Part shown: piece by piece, positions 62,896-64,000 of the stretch
Layout: every line of letters begins with the position of its first letter
How positions within the stretch are numbered: the first letter of the stretch is position 1
NCBI GenBank assembly: GCA_017451645.1
Contig: JAFTNZ010000019.1
Span: forward strand, 1 to 64,000
Source: Bacteroidaceae bacterium
GTDB taxonomy: Bacteria; Bacteroidota; Bacteroidia; Bacteroidales; Bacteroidaceae
Length of the DNA: 64,000 nt
Reading direction: 5' to 3'
The notes under the pieces: model-generated
Told to the model about the DNA's origin: nothing
Seen by the model: only the letters and a program-made list of their open reading frames with translations
The model's database searches: none
Made by a program: the position numbers and the translations under genes

Positions 62896-64000
62896 TATGA
62901 TAAAGATTACATTTCCTGACGGTTCGGTTCGTGAATACAACGAAGGAGTAACCGGTCTGCAGATTGCAGAAAGCATCAGTTCACGCTTGGCACAGGATGT
63001 GCTTGCATGCGGAGTGAATGGAGAGACTTGGGACCTTTCGCGTCCAATCAATAACGATGCCTCTGTCGTCCTGTACAAATGGGACGACGAGCAAGGCAAA
63101 CATGCCTTCTGGCATACCAGTGCACACCTGTTGGCCGAGGCTTTGCAAGAACTCTATCCTGGCATCCAGTTTGGTATAGGACCTGCTATCGAGAATGGTT
63201 TCTATTACGATGTTGACCCGGGTGAAGCCACCATCAAGGAGGGCGACCTTGCCGATATTGAGAAGAAAATGGCAGAGTTGGCCGCCAAGAAAGAGGCGCT
63301 CGTACGTCAGGACATTGCCAAGGCTGATGCGTTGAAGATGTTCGGTGACCGTGGTGAGACCTACAAGTGCGAGCTCATCTCAGAATTGGAAGACGGACAC
63401 ATCACCACTTATACACAAGGCGCTTTTACAGACCTTTGCCGTGGTCCTCACCTCACCAGCACAGCTCCTATCAAGGCCATTAAGTTGACCGCCGTAGCCG
63501 GTGCCTATTGGCGTGGTCAGGAAGACCGCAAGCAGATGACACGTATCTACGGTATCAGTTTCCCAAAGAAGAAGATGCTCGACGAGTATCTGGCGTTGAT
63601 GGAAGAGGCCAAGAAGCGTGACCATCGTAAGATTGGTAAGGAGATGGAACTCTTCATGTTCTCAGAGACCGTAGGTAAGGGACTTCCCATGTGGTTGCCC
63701 AAAGGTACCGCTTTGCGTCTCCGTCTCGAAGACTTCCTCAAACGCATTCAGAAACGCTTCGGTTACCAGCAGGTGATGACTCCGCACATCGGTAACAAGC
63801 AACTCTATGTCACTTCAGGTCACTATGCCAAGTATGGCAAGGACTCTTTCCAACCTATCCATACACCGGAGGAGAACGAAGAGTATCTGCTCAAACCTAT
63901 GAACTGCCCCCACCATTGCGAAATCTACAAGTGGCAGCCCCGTTCGTACAAAGACCTGCCTTTGCGTCTGGCAGAATTCGGTACCGTTTACCGTTATGAG
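62896..64000 (+). CDS. thrS: Threonyl-tRNA synthetase (5' part)
   Basis: The first 368 codons are in the window; the rest is cut at the edge. They start [20 protein letters not shown], the TGS domain. The editing domain follows, with [14 protein letters not shown] (zinc HxxxH) and CRGPHL, then the class II core beginning with [20 protein letters not shown] and [10 protein letters not shown]. Full length is about 645 residues in the family. Confidence 0.96.

Overview
The window is a chromosomal segment of a Bacteroidales bacterium, close to Bacteroides/Phocaeicola. Four things point there: promoters of the Bacteroidota type (TTTG, about 19 bp, TAnnTTTG), few Shine-Dalgarno sequences, a fused LpxC-FabZ, and a typical gut-Bacteroides order of housekeeping genes. 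No species can be named from the sequence alone.

Layout. 1-320: 3' end of a 23S rRNA, a 5S rRNA and a terminator. 369-7780: a helix-hairpin-helix protein, a sodium symporter, VanZ and CYTH proteins, prfB, serS and an MscS channel. 7903-13331: rplU-rpmA, then a four-gene efflux operon (TolC, HlyD, two ABC-2 permeases) with no ATPase gene. 13440-23501: glmM, an FKBP-like lipoprotein, an NrnA-like phosphoesterase, a ComEC-like protein, rpe, an ECF sigma factor, fmt, a ClC channel and a TsaC/Sua5 protein. 23872-29692: gdhA, then a coiled-coil membrane protein, a DJ-1 protein, ispD and recG.

29693-43130 is an accessory island. It starts with a 153-bp MITE that has perfect terminal repeats and an 8-bp target duplication and sits in a remnant gene. 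A zeta-type toxin/antitoxin pair, a frameshifted DUF4160-like gene with its DUF2442-like partner, and a small orphan gene follow. The main body is a compact minus-strand operon: PLD-like/SNF2 helicase, single-pass membrane protein, DUF4391 protein, type III-like methyltransferase (Mod), restriction subunit (Res) and a broken zinc-finger gene. Upstream of it lies a separate structured RNA gene of about 350 nt with a consensus promoter and its own terminator. The helicase, membrane and DUF4391 proteins are not part of a textbook type III restriction system, so this operon and the RNA are the best candidates for under-described biology here.

43133-55206 returns to housekeeping: a small membrane protein, ndk, an M23/LysM peptidase, miaA, the lipid A genes lpxA, lpxC-fabZ and lpxD, an HD hydrolase, pyrF, prfA, small membrane proteins and purM. 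55610-64000 is a plus-strand run: recJ, recQ, a TPR protein, ruvX, def, a large TPR protein and thrS, which is cut by the window edge.

Five helicase or recombination genes (recG, recJ, recQ, ruvX, comEC-like) lie in the core regions. Several proteins under 70 residues are described from direct translation. Functions are inferred from recognisable motifs and gene context; no database search was run.
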